Source: Dehalococcoidia bacterium
Lineage (GTDB): Bacteria > Chloroflexota > Dehalococcoidia > JACVQG01
Direction: 5' to 3'
NCBI GenBank assembly: GCA_015661045.1
Contig: JACVQG010000198.1
Location: forward strand, 1-5,956
Length of the DNA: 5,956 bases
The notes beneath the pieces are model-generated. The model did no database searches. It saw nothing but the letters and a program-made list of their open reading frames with translations, and was not told the DNA's origin. Positions 5,708 through 5,956 of the stretch are shown here, one piece after another; position 1 is the first letter of the stretch; each line of letters begins with the position of its first letter. The position numbers were made by a program, and so were the translations under genes.

Positions 5708-5956
5708 CTCTGTTACCTTTTTAATCGAATCAAAAGTTATATCCAGCATCCGGCCAAGCTCCACCCGGCTTACGCTCAAAGGAGGCATCAATACAATAAC
5801 GTTATCCAGAGGGCGGATGATAAGACCCAACCGCCGGGCCTCCTGGATTACCTTTATACCTATCTTCTCCTCATAGAGATAGGCTATCTTATCCTGCAAC
5901 TGGTCTATAGTCCTTTCTCTCCGGAAGATGTCCAGGTTAGCCAGGGCAGCGGCACA
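5705..5956 (-). CDS. bioA: Adenosylmethionine--8-amino-7-oxononanoate aminotransferase, C-terminal part
   Basis: PLP enzyme that converts KAPA to 7,8-diaminopelargonate, normally with SAM as amino donor, just before BioD. Only the last 83 residues are in the window; the frame is open across the right edge and no start is present. The visible part begins CAAALANLDIF, the helix that usually follows PLACAAA in BioA. It ends with GLIIRPLDNVIVLMPPLSVS, in which the Arg matches the residue that binds the substrate carboxylate. The usual RPxG is RPLD here, a small deviation beside that Arg. A full BioA has about 430-460 residues, so most of the catalytic domain, including the PLP lysine, lies outside. 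It leads the run bioA-bioD-bioB. Its TAG stop overlaps a repeat hairpin, so the last residues may have been reset by repeat insertion. A class III aminotransferase of another pathway is unlikely given bioD and bioB next door. Confidence 0.95.
   Translation of the reverse strand, partial: CAAALANLDIFRRERTIDQLQDKIAYLYEEKIGIKVIQEARRLGLIIRPLDNVIVLMPPLSVSRVELGRMLDITFDSIKKVTE

Overview
This window reads as bacterial DNA of moderate GC. It holds a biotin-synthesis gene run, one small metallo-hydrolase gene, a decayed anaerobic CoA-ester enzyme gene and the end of a collagen-like surface protein gene. The intergenic DNA is unusually rich in short palindromic repeats. The organism is inferred, not shown. 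An HGD-D/benzoyl-CoA-reductase-type enzyme points to an anaerobe. The metallo-hydrolase, with an HxHPGH metal motif, together with these intergenic repeat types resembles what I recall from uncultured Chloroflexota (Dehalococcoidia-like) genomes.

Layout. 1-470 (+): C-terminal part of an exported protein with an Ig-like segment, 23 Gly-X-Y triplets and a membrane anchor, closed by a strong intrinsic terminator (524-557). 558-1088: about 530 bases without a gene, holding four repeat copies, a plausible sigma70 promoter and a 29-nt hairpin. 1089-2327 (+): a 2-hydroxyacyl-CoA dehydratase / benzoyl-CoA reductase subunit B-like gene, broken by a one-base frameshift near 1640 and a deletion near 2165-2172 that removed the C-terminal cysteine segment. 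2328-2439: a convergent gap with a 10-bp hairpin. 2440-3078 (-): an MBL-fold hydrolase. 3079-3536: repeat-rich gap with concentric inverted repeats around a MITE-like element. 3537-4541 (-): bioB. 4542-4790: second copy of the MITE-like element. 4791-5513 (-): bioD. 5514-5704: another dispersed repeat. 5705-5956 (-): 3' end of bioA.

How the genes work together. BioA converts KAPA to DAPA, BioD closes the ureido ring to give dethiobiotin, and BioB inserts sulfur to give biotin. The three lie head to tail in pathway order, transcribed right to left, so the window carries the last three steps. bioF and the pimeloyl-forming genes are not seen. All the gaps between these genes, and the gap before the MBL gene, contain repeats.

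I found no complete new gene system. The most unusual material is the repeat architecture: two related MITE-like copies, one inside further nested inverted repeats; a dispersed repeat whose two copies differ by a 24-nt module; and a repeat hairpin whose edge supplies the stop codon of bioA. The dismantled CoA-enzyme gene is the other point worth checking.
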